Positions 47,753 through 58,300 of a stretch of DNA of 64,000 nucleotides are shown here, piece after piece. The number at the start of each line of letters is the position of its first letter. The stretch's first letter is position 1. This DNA is from Undaria pinnatifida (taxonomy: Eukaryota > Sar > Phaeophyceae > Laminariales > Alariaceae): assembly GCA_012845835.1 (NCBI GenBank), contig JABAKD010000027.1:13500487-13564486 (forward strand). Direction: 5' to 3'. The position numbers and the translations under genes are program-made. The notes beneath the pieces were generated by a model. It worked only from the letters and a program-made list of their open reading frames with translations, was not told the DNA's origin and ran no database searches.

Positions 47753-50700
47753 GTGACGAGCGCGGCGGGCGGTGGCCCCATGCTACGGTATGCCACCGGC
47801 CTCTCCAATAAGACGAGCCCCACAAGAAAACCCAGTCCAAGAAAAACACAGAAAATATGACATTCGACAGCGCGTTTACCGGAGTAAATATGGGACACGA
47901 CCTTCTCAAGTATGAAATCTAGCCTACAAGCAAACATCATACCCGCCCCCTTCATGAGAGGGCCAGTACTGCTGTATGGGTGCCTCCATTTCTTGCGGGC
48001 CTCATCGCCGGGGAGCATTGGACCTCTCGTCCAAACTTAGCAAACATTGAGGTACTAATCGATGCACGGTCTCGCGGCCTAGCATAAAACACTTGATAGT
48101 AATTATACGAAACCCAAACAGTATTCAAACGGTTTGTCTCAAACCGCACTGCTTGCGAGACATCGCGGTAGTCTGTGGACGCCCCCCCCCCCCCCCCCCC
48201 CCCCCCCCTCATTGCTGCAGTTACACACTTCATGCGACTCGCCGAACACCTCATTGCGCTTCGTGCTTGGTGCAAGCAATGTCTGCCTGGTTGATGAACA
48301 CACGGCGTGCTCCGTCCCGGCATAGTAGGGATACGAGGGTCTATGGTCATACGACTACGCCGTGCACAAACTGAGCCCCCCTTCCCCTCATTGCTTTTAT
48401 GTTATTTTAAAATATATATACAAATACGCAGCTGTGATGTCGAGGATTTTGTCGAAACTCGTCTTTGTTTTGGGAGTAGTCAAGGCGAGAGATCGCATCG
48501 TTGGCTGAGGCTGAACCCATGAATTATAGGGCTTTTTGCGGGTCCGGTCGCTGCTCATGGGTCGGGCCGGGTCACCCTGACCCGACTGGTGACCCGGCCT
48601 GGACCCGTGAGATTTCCAAATCCTCCTGACCGGACCCGGCCCGTGATATTTCGAACACCCTCTTAACCTGACCCGACTCGAATCCACCGGCGAGACGGCG
48701 GGTCGGGTCGGGTCGTGACCCGTGAGAAGCCCTGATAACTTCCAGTCACGAGGGTGGCAGTATCTACTCTAGCGCCACCTGCAACACGTGTGCGAGATCA
48801 ACCAACCCGACGAAATGTCGCAGAAAGAGGTGGCACGCGTTGAAATCAAACGAGAACGTTTATTCTGCCACTCCGTAGTCATTGGAGCCTGTCTTGACGA
48901 CACGATCACTCGTGTGGGCTTCTGACCGCTTATTCTATCACCGCCATAGGTCTATGAGCCCTTGTCGTACTACTTTTTAAGGTAGAGCGATTAGTTTATG
49001 TCAGCGCCAACAGCAACAACGACGACAACAACAACACCGCGACAACGGCGACATCAGCAACAACACATACATGGTACATGCATGAGTCGTTCCGCCCCTC
49101 TTGAGCCGCGATTTTTTGTTTGTACTGACTCCTCCCGCTGCGTACCGTTCGTCGCCGGTTTTCAAATTGTCAGGAGGCATGTCGGCGAACTGTTACGGCG
49201 GAAAAACGAGACCTTTTGAACTACACCACGCCCGAATATCACGCGGCGGCCTTCTTAGTCGCGACCGTCGAAGCCGGGGTGAGGTGTTTAAGGTTTCACG
49301 AGTGGAGCCTTGCTCGCAAGGACCTGAAATCCACGAACAACAAAATGTGCTGCTGGCCTGAATTGAAGCCGTGTACAACTTTTGGCTGGTCACATGCGCT
49401 ACTCGCTGGACTACGTACGTACTGATAGTTGCGTAACTAAAGCAGGGATCGACAGTACCTACCGCTTACATTGGAAATTGCCGGTAACCACAGTGGACGG
49501 TAGGTAATGAGAAAAATCGCGGCAATATCGTGGTAGAATCAGGTCCCTAATGCCTCCTATTTAAAAGCTAACACATTTTAATGCCACGATTCACATGCAA
49601 GCTCGACTCCACACATGCATACACTGCGACGAGCACGTAACCGGCACATCAGCACATTAATCATGTGTCTTTGGGAGGTTGTAACAGACTTGCATTGGTG
49701 TTGCAGAGAAAAAAGTGGAAACCCGGGGGTTTTTTGACCGTCCCCGACCTTGCGGTACGGTAAATTACATGTTCGGAAGTACGACCAACAGCTTGTTTGC
49801 GTATTTTACTGGTAGGTAAGTGGTCGACCCATAGGAAATACCAATCCTTGAAGTACAGTTGCTCAACAGGTGGTTCCTTCTAACGCGCGACAAAAGCTAC
49901 GGTGCGGGGGTGTACTAGCCGTAGTCGTATGACCCTATAGACAAATAGACCCTCGCACCCCTGCACGGATGGGACGGGGCACGTCAGGTGTTCACCGACC
50001 AGGCAGACACCCCGTGCAACAAGCGCGAAGCGCAGTGAGGTTGTTCGGCGAGTCGCAGGAAGAGCGAGCTAGCTGCATCCTACTAAGAACCGCTTGTGAT
50101 ACGCATATTCCGGCACCATGTGCGTTCCTTTCTTGCTCACGGATGACAGCTTCGAGTGGTTTACCTTTTTCGCTGGTGTGACCACTGAAGCCACTCTTGG
50201 GGGTGTTTTTGTGATCGACTCGGAGGCACTCGCTCTAGCGGCTACCATTGTGCTTTCGCGGTTTCGATTTCGGGATATACGCCGCCATGGACGTGGTCTG
50301 CACGTTGCCCCGACAAGAAATATTTAAGTCCGTTTTTGAGTGGCCTAATATCAGAAGCGACAATGGGGGGGGGTATATATACCCCCCCCCTACCGCACCC
50401 CTTGAAATATACCTGGTATATATATGTATATATAATAGTTGGCCTCGGTTGGCACCGACGCTGTAAAACATTATGCGTATATTGGGGTTGGCGTTGGTTG
50501 GCAACAACGCTGTAAAACATGCCAATCACTGCGTGAGCTAGACAACCAGGGCACCCTTTTTTTTTTTTTTTTTTGGGCGTTCACCGTGATGGTCATCGAG
50601 TTAGATCATATTGTGCGGGGTGGAGAACCCTAATTCCGCACAAGGGGAATGATCGAATGATCGCATCACGTAGTGTGAGCATGGTAAGGCACCCACGAGG

Positions 50701-53248
50701 CAGGTACAGAGTAATATCCAATATTGCTGCCTCTGGAGTGGCCACACCAGATAACGAAGTAAATCATTGGCGCTGTCATCCATCAGCAAAAAGTAGGCAC
50801 AAGATGCCGAAGTCCGTCTTACTAGCGGTTCTTGGAAGGATGCAGTTTACCCTTCATGCGACTCGCCGAACACCTCACGGCGCTTCGCGCTTGGTGCAAG
50901 CAAATGGCTGCCTGGTTGGTGAAAACCCGACGTGCTCCGTCCCGGCATAGTAGGGATGCGAGGGCCTATGGCCATACGACTACGGCCATGCACAAACTGA
51001 GTACACCCCCCCTACCGTATTTCGATAGACCACGCGCGGCCCAAAAACGAGCGATGGTCAACGACCGTCTGGGGTATATAGCCTGCGTTGCAACCTTCGA
51101 AGCCAACGTGGTCGCAGGTTTTAAAGGTTTCACGAGTACAGCCATAGGAATGGCACAGACTCGGTGGGTGGATGGGCGGGTGGATGGGTGGTTGAGTGTG
51201 TGGGTGGGTAGGTGGCTGGGTTGTTAGGTGGTTGGGTGGCTAGGTGGATGGGCGAGTAGGTGAGTGAGTGGGAGGGTGGGTAGGTTGTTGAGTGGGTGGG
51301 TGGGTAGATCGTCGCAAAGGAGTCTCGGTGTCCATGGCGTTTGCTGGCGGGAATTTTCGGTTGCCCTGGAGGATAGCAGACTTCACCCATCCAGCCAAAC
51401 GAAGCGATGCTGGTCATCGAGCCAGAGGGGTGCGGGAGTGTCTTCGACTCGTACACCTTCGAACTCCGGTGTTTCGGTGCCATGTCCGCGTCGACTGTAA
51501 ATGGCCGGGAAAAGGCTAGAATTTTTTTGGATGTTGTAGCAAAGTACGTTTTCAGAGCACCTGCGGTACTGTTAAGGTTCCCACGTCACGGCGCGAGACC
51601 TGTCAATGACCTCCGGCTTACGCTACAAAGGTTGCGACGGCCGTCGGTTGCCGAACAGCAAAGTGCTTAGGTGACGGGAATAAACTCATTGGTTGGGTGG
51701 TTGGTTGATTTGTTTGCCCGTTGAGTGATCAGCTTCCTCCCCCTCTGGCCCCTACCCCCCCCCCCAAACCCCTCCCGGCACGCGCACGCCCCTGATGTAC
51801 TCTGCCCGGTCCTTCCCCCCCCTCTCTCCCCACCGTCCCGCTTCGGTCTCTCTCCCTCGCCGCGCAGGTTAAAGTTCAAGCGGTGCGCAAATTCGTGGCG
51901 GCGGAGGTTAAGATGAATGTTCAAGATCTCGATAAGATCTGCGTCGACGTCGTGGTGAGTCATGTATGGGAGTTGTGCTTGTCGCTGGAAAACGGTGCGA
52001 TGGTCCTTCGCGCGCTTCGAGCAGCCGCTAGTTCCTAATTTTCCCTAGTTCATTGTGCGTCTAAACAGCTTGTCTGGTAAAACTCGTAAACCCGTTCGAC
52101 ACTTTGAAAGCGAAAACTGACGGAATAAGCATGACGGTTACAGCGTCGTCGGTCCAGCCGAGATCGTCACGATACCTACCTTATCTAGGGTCACCACCGT
52201 CGCCACCGTGCTTCTTTTTCCCGCTCTTAGAGAAAGTGCGGGCTCGCTGACAACGAGCACGTTGCGAAGGCGTTCCGCATGACTGCTCCAGGCTCGGCGG
52301 ACAGGGGACAGAGGAGCGAGGGCAAGAGAAAACAGGTTTTGCCGGCACCTGCGGGAGGCGGGTGCAACAGCGATGGCTCGCCGGCAACGGCTACGGCAAC
52401 GACACGTCTCGGCGTGCCGGAAGGTTCGTCGCCGCTTTTCCGAACCCCTCTTCAGGGGGGTGCGTGTGTGCTTCCATGGTTTTCGGAGGTTGCTTCCTCT
52501 CGTTTGGGCTTGGGTTAACAGCGCGGGGTGACTGCTCTGTTGTTTTTTTCTACTTGTCTGAATGATTGAAAACCCATGGATTTGTTTCGCACAAACCAAC
52601 ATTGTGAATCCTTTGGGAGCCGCTCACGCGTTTTGGCCGAAGGCTACTTATATTTTTTTCTTTTGCGGTGGATAGAGGGTTAGACCCCTGTATATAGGAC
52701 GATTAACGCCTATGGGTCTGTGGGTGGGTATATCCTAACGTGTTGACTAGGGACTGAACCAGCACGTACTGACAACCCTTGGCCCCACGCGGTTTTCAGC
52801 TCCTTTCAACCACGCCGACCGGAACGATCGTACGCCGATCCGGGCTCGGAATTTTGTATACCCCATTTTTTCCCACATGTGACCCCACCGCTGCCGACGG
52901 TTTGCGCTACGCCATCCCTTTCTACGCCATCTCTTCCGCGTTTAACCCCCTCCGGCGCGAAAAATCTGGACCTTGAATACCGACCGCTGTCGACTGTTCG
53001 CGCGACGCCCTCCCCCTCTACCCCCTTGCACCCTCCGCACCGCAAAACCTCCAGACGTCCCTTCAGAATTGCCGGAAAAACGCCTTGACTTCTCTAAAGC
53101 GGCACCGGGGTCCTCCGGAGCGCAAGCGGGCTCGGCGGCGGGAACAGCACAGTTAGATCCCGCCGCACCTTTGAAAACGTTCGTGAAACGGATTAGGACG
53201 CTTGAATCGCCCCTTTACGCGGAGTGGTGTCGTCAGGCTTTAGCCTGA
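47611..53248 (+). CDS. ORC6: ORC6-like origin recognition complex subunit 6, 3' five exons (copy 1)
   Basis: Spliced gene. Exons: 47611-47752, 49174-49278, 51868-51954, 52231-52459 and 53055-53248 with a TGA stop. ORC6 is the TFIIB/cyclin-like subunit of the origin recognition complex and acts in the nucleus in replication licensing. The first exon has RDIEQLAVKFAGG and RSRELLQKY, matching the domain A-B linker and helix of plant and animal ORC6 (RDLAVQF / RELAVQFG). The second has YTTPEYHAAAFLVATVEAG (family: F/L-T-x-x-x-F-x-x-A-A-F/L). The third (VKVQAVRKFVAAEV) continues as the K-V-D-K helix. The fourth has a basic EGKRKQ segment. The last ends PLYAEWCRQALA, the conserved C-terminal Y-x-E-W helix that contacts ORC3 in the human protein. 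Splice phases are consistent (0,0,0,1), and most acceptors follow a polypyrimidine tract. These exons give about 250 residues; the N-terminal part of domain A lies upstream. Family recognition is from memory, not a search. Confidence 0.8.
48222..48378 (+). repeat. 155-bp dispersed repeat, copy a
   Basis: TTCATGCGACTCGCCGAACA, then GTGCTCCGTCCCGGCATAGT and CATACGACTACG to GCACAAACTGAG, preceded by a C run of about 28. The copies at 49915 (reverse) and 50850 are alike; a fragment is at 3695-3790. Confidence 0.75.
48537..48735. mobile_element. foldback element rich in GGGTC/GACCC
   Basis: Left end AGGGCTTTTTGCGGGTC, right end GACCCGTGAGAAGCCCT: imperfect terminal inverted repeats of about 17 bp. 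The inside is built of GGGTCGGG, GACCCGAC and GACCCGGCC blocks. About 200 bp. A related fragment (GGGTCATGACCCGTGGAAAG) is at about 43100-43138. Copy 2 has it at about 58619-58823. Confidence 0.6.
49174..49278 (+). CDS. ORC6: ORC6 exon (start of domain B), copy 1
   Basis: 105 nt, phase 0 at both ends. Acceptor TTTTCAAATTGTCAG, donor GGG|GTGAGG. It encodes the basic stretch RRTVTAEKRDLL, then YTTPEYHAAAFLVATVEAG, the helix that opens the second cyclin fold of ORC6. The counterpart in copy 2 is 59265-59369, also 105 nt. Confidence 0.75.
49910..50068 (-). repeat. 155-bp dispersed repeat, copy b (reverse)
   Basis: Reverse order: GTACTAGCCGTAGTCGTATG, GCACGTCAGGTGTTCACCGA, GCGCAGTGAGGTTGTTCGGC. 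In the large ORC6 intron between 49278 and 51868. Confidence 0.7.
50850..51006 (+). repeat. 155-bp dispersed repeat, copy c
   Basis: CCTTCATGCGACTCGCCGAA to CATGCACAAACTGAGTAC, followed by a C run. Same intron as copy b. Confidence 0.75.
51160..51310. repeat. GGGT/GGAT-rich minisatellite in an ORC6 intron
   Basis: Degenerate 4-bp units (GGTG, GGTT, GGAT, GGCG) for about 150 bp on the plus strand; the minus strand reads as a threonine/proline-rich low-complexity frame. Four-G-run spacing would permit G-quadruplexes. Also in copy 2 at about 61260-61410. Confidence 0.8.
51868..51954 (+). CDS. ORC6: ORC6 exon (domain B helices), copy 1
   Basis: 87 nt, phase 0 at both ends. Acceptor CTCTCTCCCTCGCCGCGCAG, donor GTG|GTGAGT, both close to consensus. 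The sequence VKVQAVRKFVAAEV then NVQDLDKICVDVV lines up without gaps with the ORC6 segment K-V-D-K-x-x-x-x-x-x-x-x-V-x-x-x-x-F-D-x-x-C. The counterpart in copy 2 is 61969-62055. Confidence 0.78.
52231..52459 (+). CDS. ORC6: ORC6 exon (end of domain B and basic linker), copy 1
   Basis: The acceptor is TTTTTCCCGCTCTTAG. It starts RKCGLADNEHVAKAF, then turns into a disordered Gly/Ser/Thr/Ala-rich linker with the basic EGKRKQ. I place the donor at G|GTGCGT (52459) because its phase 1 end joins in frame to the last exon. A shorter alternative donor, CAG|GTTTTG, ends at 52335. Which is used cannot be decided without a transcript. The copy 2 counterpart is 62332-62560. Confidence 0.6.
53055..53248 (+). 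CDS. ORC6: ORC6 terminal exon with C-terminal Y-x-E-W helix, copy 1
   Basis: The acceptor is AAAACCTCCAG. The frame runs through an Ala/Gly/Ser linker to KTFVKRIRTLESPLYAEWCRQALA and a TGA stop. The Y-x-E-W pattern close to the C-terminus is the ORC6 signature: human ORC6 has Y-L-E-W near its end, and its Tyr232 is mutated in Meier-Gorlin syndrome. The acceptor could also be the CAG 12 bases downstream, which keeps the same frame. The copy 2 counterpart is 63156-63349. Confidence 0.72.
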
Positions 53249-53896
53249 ATGGTCGACCTGAGGGGCGGACGGGCGGCGCGGGGCACCGGGGCGGGAGCGA
53301 CGACACGCCCCATGCGTTAGGATAATCACTATTAAGGCGTGCAAAAGCAGCATTTTTCCCGCGTAGCCCGTTTAGTCCCGAAAAAAAAAACCCCAAATCT
53401 AACTTGCACTATACAGAGTTTGTCCCCCAAACATGAGTATGCCCCGTTACAGTTTTGGAGGGGTTAAGGTCAAGTTACGTTTTTGTAGAGAGGCATTTTG
53501 GTTGGATTGGGGTGAGGGGCAGACTCTTCGCTGACGAGCGCAGGCTTTCCCCCCAAAACGCCTCCTTGTGTTTTACGCGCACCCACAAGTTGACCGAGTA
53601 TCGCATCGGGATGCGATCGCGAACTCATTTTTTTTTTTCTCTTTGTGTCTGTCGCTCCCCAGCGCCGTGTTACTGTATAGGGGGTGGGTAACGGTGTGGC
53701 AAGACGAGCGTACACGAAGAGATAACTCAACGTATCCACAGCATGCTTGGAGTGCGTAGGCGTATATCCATCCTCGCCCAGAGGTGCGACAGGGAGTGAG
53801 ATATTTACGAATGACTTTTTTTAGGAGACTGTATGGGGTGCGATCCTGACCGCGGTGGAAATTCAAGTAAAGGTAGGGCAGGTCTCGCTAGAATTC

Positions 53897-55284
53897 CCGC
53901 TGGTGGACGCATGTAACCGTCGTCAATGTGTGCGCTGGCGTAGAGCAAAATGGCTGATGCTTTCTGTTTTTTCATGGCTATTTGTTGTCTCTTTCCCGGG
54001 GGTGTTCGACCGGACTGCGCGGGTCTCCGGCTGTATCCAGCTCAATGGCGGCCCCTATCGGTTTTTGGCGACCTTGTAAAATAGCCCTGTAGGTATAGCT
54101 TTGGCGGGCGCTTGAATAAGTACCGTCGCTTCGCTCCTAATTCGTTTCAACTATCAAGTTACAGTTCTTCTGGGTACTGGGTACGGGGATGCTTGCAACA
54201 TTTCCCCGAAGATTCGTGCCGTCTAAATCACAAACAGCATAAGCATCTGCCCTAGGCATGCATGCCCTGCAAGACGACCGTCTTGACGACCGTCTTGTGT
54301 CATTGCTTCCCTCGCCATCATCACGTAGTAGATGTGCGCGGTACAGCTGTAGGAGGCTATTAACCGAACCACGGCATTGCACCACTTTATGGCACTGCAC
54401 CACCATAACACCGTGTGACCGTCGCACTACCGATACTTTGACAACGAAGCCCTGTCTTTTGCCTCTATCGCAAGGTTTGCCCTTGCGTAGCAACAACGCT
54501 ATACTATCGCAACAAGACCCCCCCCTTGGTCCCACGCCCATCCCTATACAAGACCCAGCGAAAATGCCAGTCCTCCACTCCTTCAAAATCTCCACCAGGA
54601 AAGTTTAAAGTCGAAGGCCCTACGCGTTTCACGTGGCGATCATTGCGCAGTGCCCTCTGTCACCCCCCTGTGCCAAACCCTAGTCATCACGCGTGCCACC
54701 CCTACGTGCGCCGGTTGCTTATTCCGTCACACTCTTCAAACCATTCGATGAGACGACGTTTGGCACGTGCTCCGCGCTCTTTGCCCGCGTTATTTCTGAG
54801 CGACAAGGCGCCTCAATCGAGGAAATCGTAACTGTTTAATAAGGACTGCCCGAATAAACGTATGAATGCCACATGTGTAGTTCACTACTTGTCCTTAGTG
54901 TACCAAGGCCATGGGATTGCTCATCGGGGAAGGGTGAGAACTGCTCAAGCGGGGGGCTTCAGAAAGACATCTAGGTGCACACCTGCCGTGGCCTGCTTGG
55001 CCTTCCTCGCCTTAGCAGTAAAGGCCGCTCGCCTACCGTCGACGAGCTTGACCTCCGCAGTGAAGACGAGAGGTTGGGCGCCTATACTGCCCATTTGCAC
55101 ACGTTTGTAGCCCGCGGCCTGTTGGCCATGACTGCCACGCCGTCTAGCGGACATTGCCTCTTTGATGTGTGTTACTGCGAAGGAACAGGATATCATGCAT
55201 AGTGAGCAGCCTTTCGAGCTCTCCACGAGAGAGCTCTGGTGGTGACGCGTATACGGTACCATAACGCCTCCAAAGATGACGAAT
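53897..55284. other. single-copy tail of the left contig, no gene recognised
   Basis: The only sequence to the right of ORC6 copy 1 that is not seen again. It has a 17-bp inverted and direct motif (GACGACCGTCTTG) at 54275-54300. On the minus strand (about 55150-54945) a frame reads GAQPLVFTAEVKLVDGRRAA and ends KPPA; on the plus strand another frame is open over the same stretch. Neither is recognised. Confidence 0.4.
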
Positions 55285-55784
55285 NNNNNNNNNNNNNNNN
55301 NNNNNNNNNNNNNNNNNNNNNNNNNNNNNNNNNNNNNNNNNNNNNNNNNNNNNNNNNNNNNNNNNNNNNNNNNNNNNNNNNNNNNNNNNNNNNNNNNNNN
55401 NNNNNNNNNNNNNNNNNNNNNNNNNNNNNNNNNNNNNNNNNNNNNNNNNNNNNNNNNNNNNNNNNNNNNNNNNNNNNNNNNNNNNNNNNNNNNNNNNNNN
55501 NNNNNNNNNNNNNNNNNNNNNNNNNNNNNNNNNNNNNNNNNNNNNNNNNNNNNNNNNNNNNNNNNNNNNNNNNNNNNNNNNNNNNNNNNNNNNNNNNNNN
55601 NNNNNNNNNNNNNNNNNNNNNNNNNNNNNNNNNNNNNNNNNNNNNNNNNNNNNNNNNNNNNNNNNNNNNNNNNNNNNNNNNNNNNNNNNNNNNNNNNNNN
55701 NNNNNNNNNNNNNNNNNNNNNNNNNNNNNNNNNNNNNNNNNNNNNNNNNNNNNNNNNNNNNNNNNNNNNNNNNNNNNNNNNNNN
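55285..55784. other. assembly gap, exactly 500 N
   Basis: A round-number run of N marks a join of two contigs of unknown spacing. The left contig ends in unassigned sequence. The right contig begins inside a palindromic GC-rich minisatellite that is hard to sequence and assemble. Open frames reported across it are meaningless. Confidence 0.99.
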
Positions 55785-58263
55785 AAGCGGCCCCGGCTGC
55801 TTCATGACCCAAGCCGCCCCGGCTGCGTTATGGATCGATGCGGTGAGTTTCGTTTTTTCGTTTTTCGTTTTTTTTTTTTTTTCCTCTAAAAGCCCCAACA
55901 GAGTTGGAACCCAGCGGTAAGCGTCAAACGAACGAGAAGTTAGGTCTTGAATGTTATCAACCCCTACAAATACGGTGATGTGCTGATGTGCCCATTTCGA
56001 GAGCATCCGCTTTAAGACTTCTCGGGAGATAAGACCGGGTGAATCGGCCTTTTGTTTAGGGGTGGTCGTAAACTGGGTACACCATTGCAGTATGATCGCG
56101 CAGCAGTGGGGCTAGTGCTGTGCTGCGCGCGTGTCGAACGTCTCCTTGCACAGCCGCGGTAGATCTGCCCGCGCGGGCGCGGTCGTTTTCAGTGCCCACG
56201 TGAAACGGTGCTGTTTTTCAATGGACTTAAGGGGTTTTCTGTCACGAGACCTGTTTCGGATTTTTTTTCCCTAATGGGTTTTTTTTTTTCCGGTACCGGC
56301 GGCCACCACCCTGAACCGGAACCCTGACAACATCCCCAACCCTATCCCTAACCCTAACCCAAGTCTAGCCAGAGGCCTGCTTGGTGGGTGTGTCGTGGGG
56401 TTGTTGTTCTTGGGAACACTCTATCACGGAGATTCATTGCTGGTAGGACTGAAAACGAAACAAACACGGAGGTGGGGGTAATCCCTGTTTCCCTTTTTTT
56501 TTTTTTTAGCTTTGTCATTCTTTGTTGGATATGTTGTCATTCTTTGTTGGATATTTTCGTTTCCCGGTTCACGTACAACACAGAGCGTCACACGAACACA
56601 GTCGTCGTGCAGGAGAGCTCCGCTGACAAAGGCGGATATTTTTGTTTTCGTTTTTCTGCGGTTAAGTTCGTCCTATATTGAGGATGGGTCTCCATAAAAG
56701 AGTCGCTGTGCGGGTATACCGAAGAAACATTGCCTTCGCGGGTAGATCTACGCGAATTCCTCCTTACATGGCAGTTCGGACAACGGTAGCACCCCCCCAA
56801 CACGCAGTGGCCGATGATGTAATCGTCAATTTTTTGGTGTCACTTTTTTTTTCGTGAAGCCCCCAAAAGGGGGAACAATACGCAATCTGCAACAAAAACC
56901 ATTCCGTACGTCGGACAGATCACGATACAGATCATCTAGATCCCATACCTGACGGCATGCAACCCTAACCCTAACCCTAACCCTATATCTGACGCCATGG
57001 TATATTGTGCAGGATCTGTGTGCCGCAAATCCAAGCAAGGAAAGCATGCGCTAGAGCATTCAGGTCATCCGGCTCTCACCCGGCAACATGATCTATAAGC
57101 CATGCAGATCATATTGACCAGGGATCTGTCTGCCCTGCAATACACAGATCATCTATAGATCGTTACCAATCAATAGGGATATGATCTGTCCGAGGTGTGA
57201 CCTGTTTCCGACACGGATCATCTATAGATCATTACTATTTTTCTATAAGGATCTGATCTGTCCGAAGTGTGAACCATTCGGCGCGTTTTTCAGTCGCCGC
57301 CTGTGCGATAAAAATTACCTGGTATCCGGTACCTGGTTTGTGTTGCGCCAGTTTGCGGAACGTTTCCCTGGTTAAATTTTGCCCTCGCTCCGTTCGAGTA
57401 GCCGCGCCCGAGTGTTTATTTTAATTTGAAGGCTTTCTCCTTCCCACCTATAGAATTTTCTTTGCACGTTTTTCTTCAGCTCCCTATTTTTTTCTTGTGT
57501 CAGAGCCGGGGTCACATACTGTAGCAGCCCCCCCCCCCCCCCCCCTACACTATGGTGCACGCCTTCATGCTGTCGCGAGAAGGGTTCTGATTATTCCTTC
57601 TTTCGTCCTCGTCTCTCGGTTGGAATTGTGATGCAATCGTGTTTTTCGGTGTTTTTCGTTTACTTTTTCCTCCTCGGCTTTTGGTTCAGGCGTACATTGC
57701 CGTCTACACCCGCCTACGCAATGTCCTGGGCGATCAAGTTGCGCCCAAGGGAAGGGACATCGAGCAACTCGCTGTGAAGTTTGCAGGAGGCAGCGTGGAG
57801 CGCTCACGGGAGCTGCTGCAAAAATATCAGGTGACGAGCGCGGCGGGCGGTGGCCCCATGCTACGGTATGCCACCGGCCCTCTCCAATAAGAACGAGCCC
57901 CACAAGAAAACCCAGTCCAAGAAAACACAGAAAATATGACATTCGACAGCGCGTTTACCGGAGTAAATATGGGACACGACCTTTCTCAAGTATGAAATCT
58001 AGCCTACAAGCAACATCATCCCCGCCCCTTCATGAGAGGGCCAGTACTGCTGTATGGGTGCCTCCATTTCTTGCGGGCCTCATCGCCGGGGAGCATTGGA
58101 CCTCTCGTCCAAAGCTTAGCAAACATTGAGGTACTAATCGATGCACGGTCTCGCGGCCTAGGCATAAAACACTTGATAGTAATTTATACGAAACCCAAAC
58201 AGTATTCAAACGGTTTGTCTCAAACCGCACTGCTTGCGAGACACTCGCGGTAGTCTGTGGACG

Positions 58264-58300
<37 letters not shown>

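Larger units (their letters stand above)
45694..53896. repeat. 8.2 kb direct duplication, copy 1
   Basis: This segment matches 55785-64000 from end to end in the same order and orientation. The offset drifts from 10,091 to 10,104 through small indels. Differences noticed are mostly single-base insertions or deletions and homopolymer-length changes (for example at 47750, 48178, 48350, 49013 and 49066); substitutions are rare. The interval carries five ORC6 exons, two interstitial telomere-like tracts and several small repeats. The left end lies inside the palindromic minisatellite at 45191-45737. Confidence 0.9.

Noticed and set aside
53830-53876. Possible exon ETVWGAILTAVEIQVK after ORC6
   Set aside because: It has an AG before it and GTAGGG after it, but ORC6 already ends at 53248 and nothing else supports a gene here.
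54945-56006. Open frames of 214-353 codons across the N gap
   Set aside because: Most residues are unknown bases; the frames on the two sides belong to different contigs.
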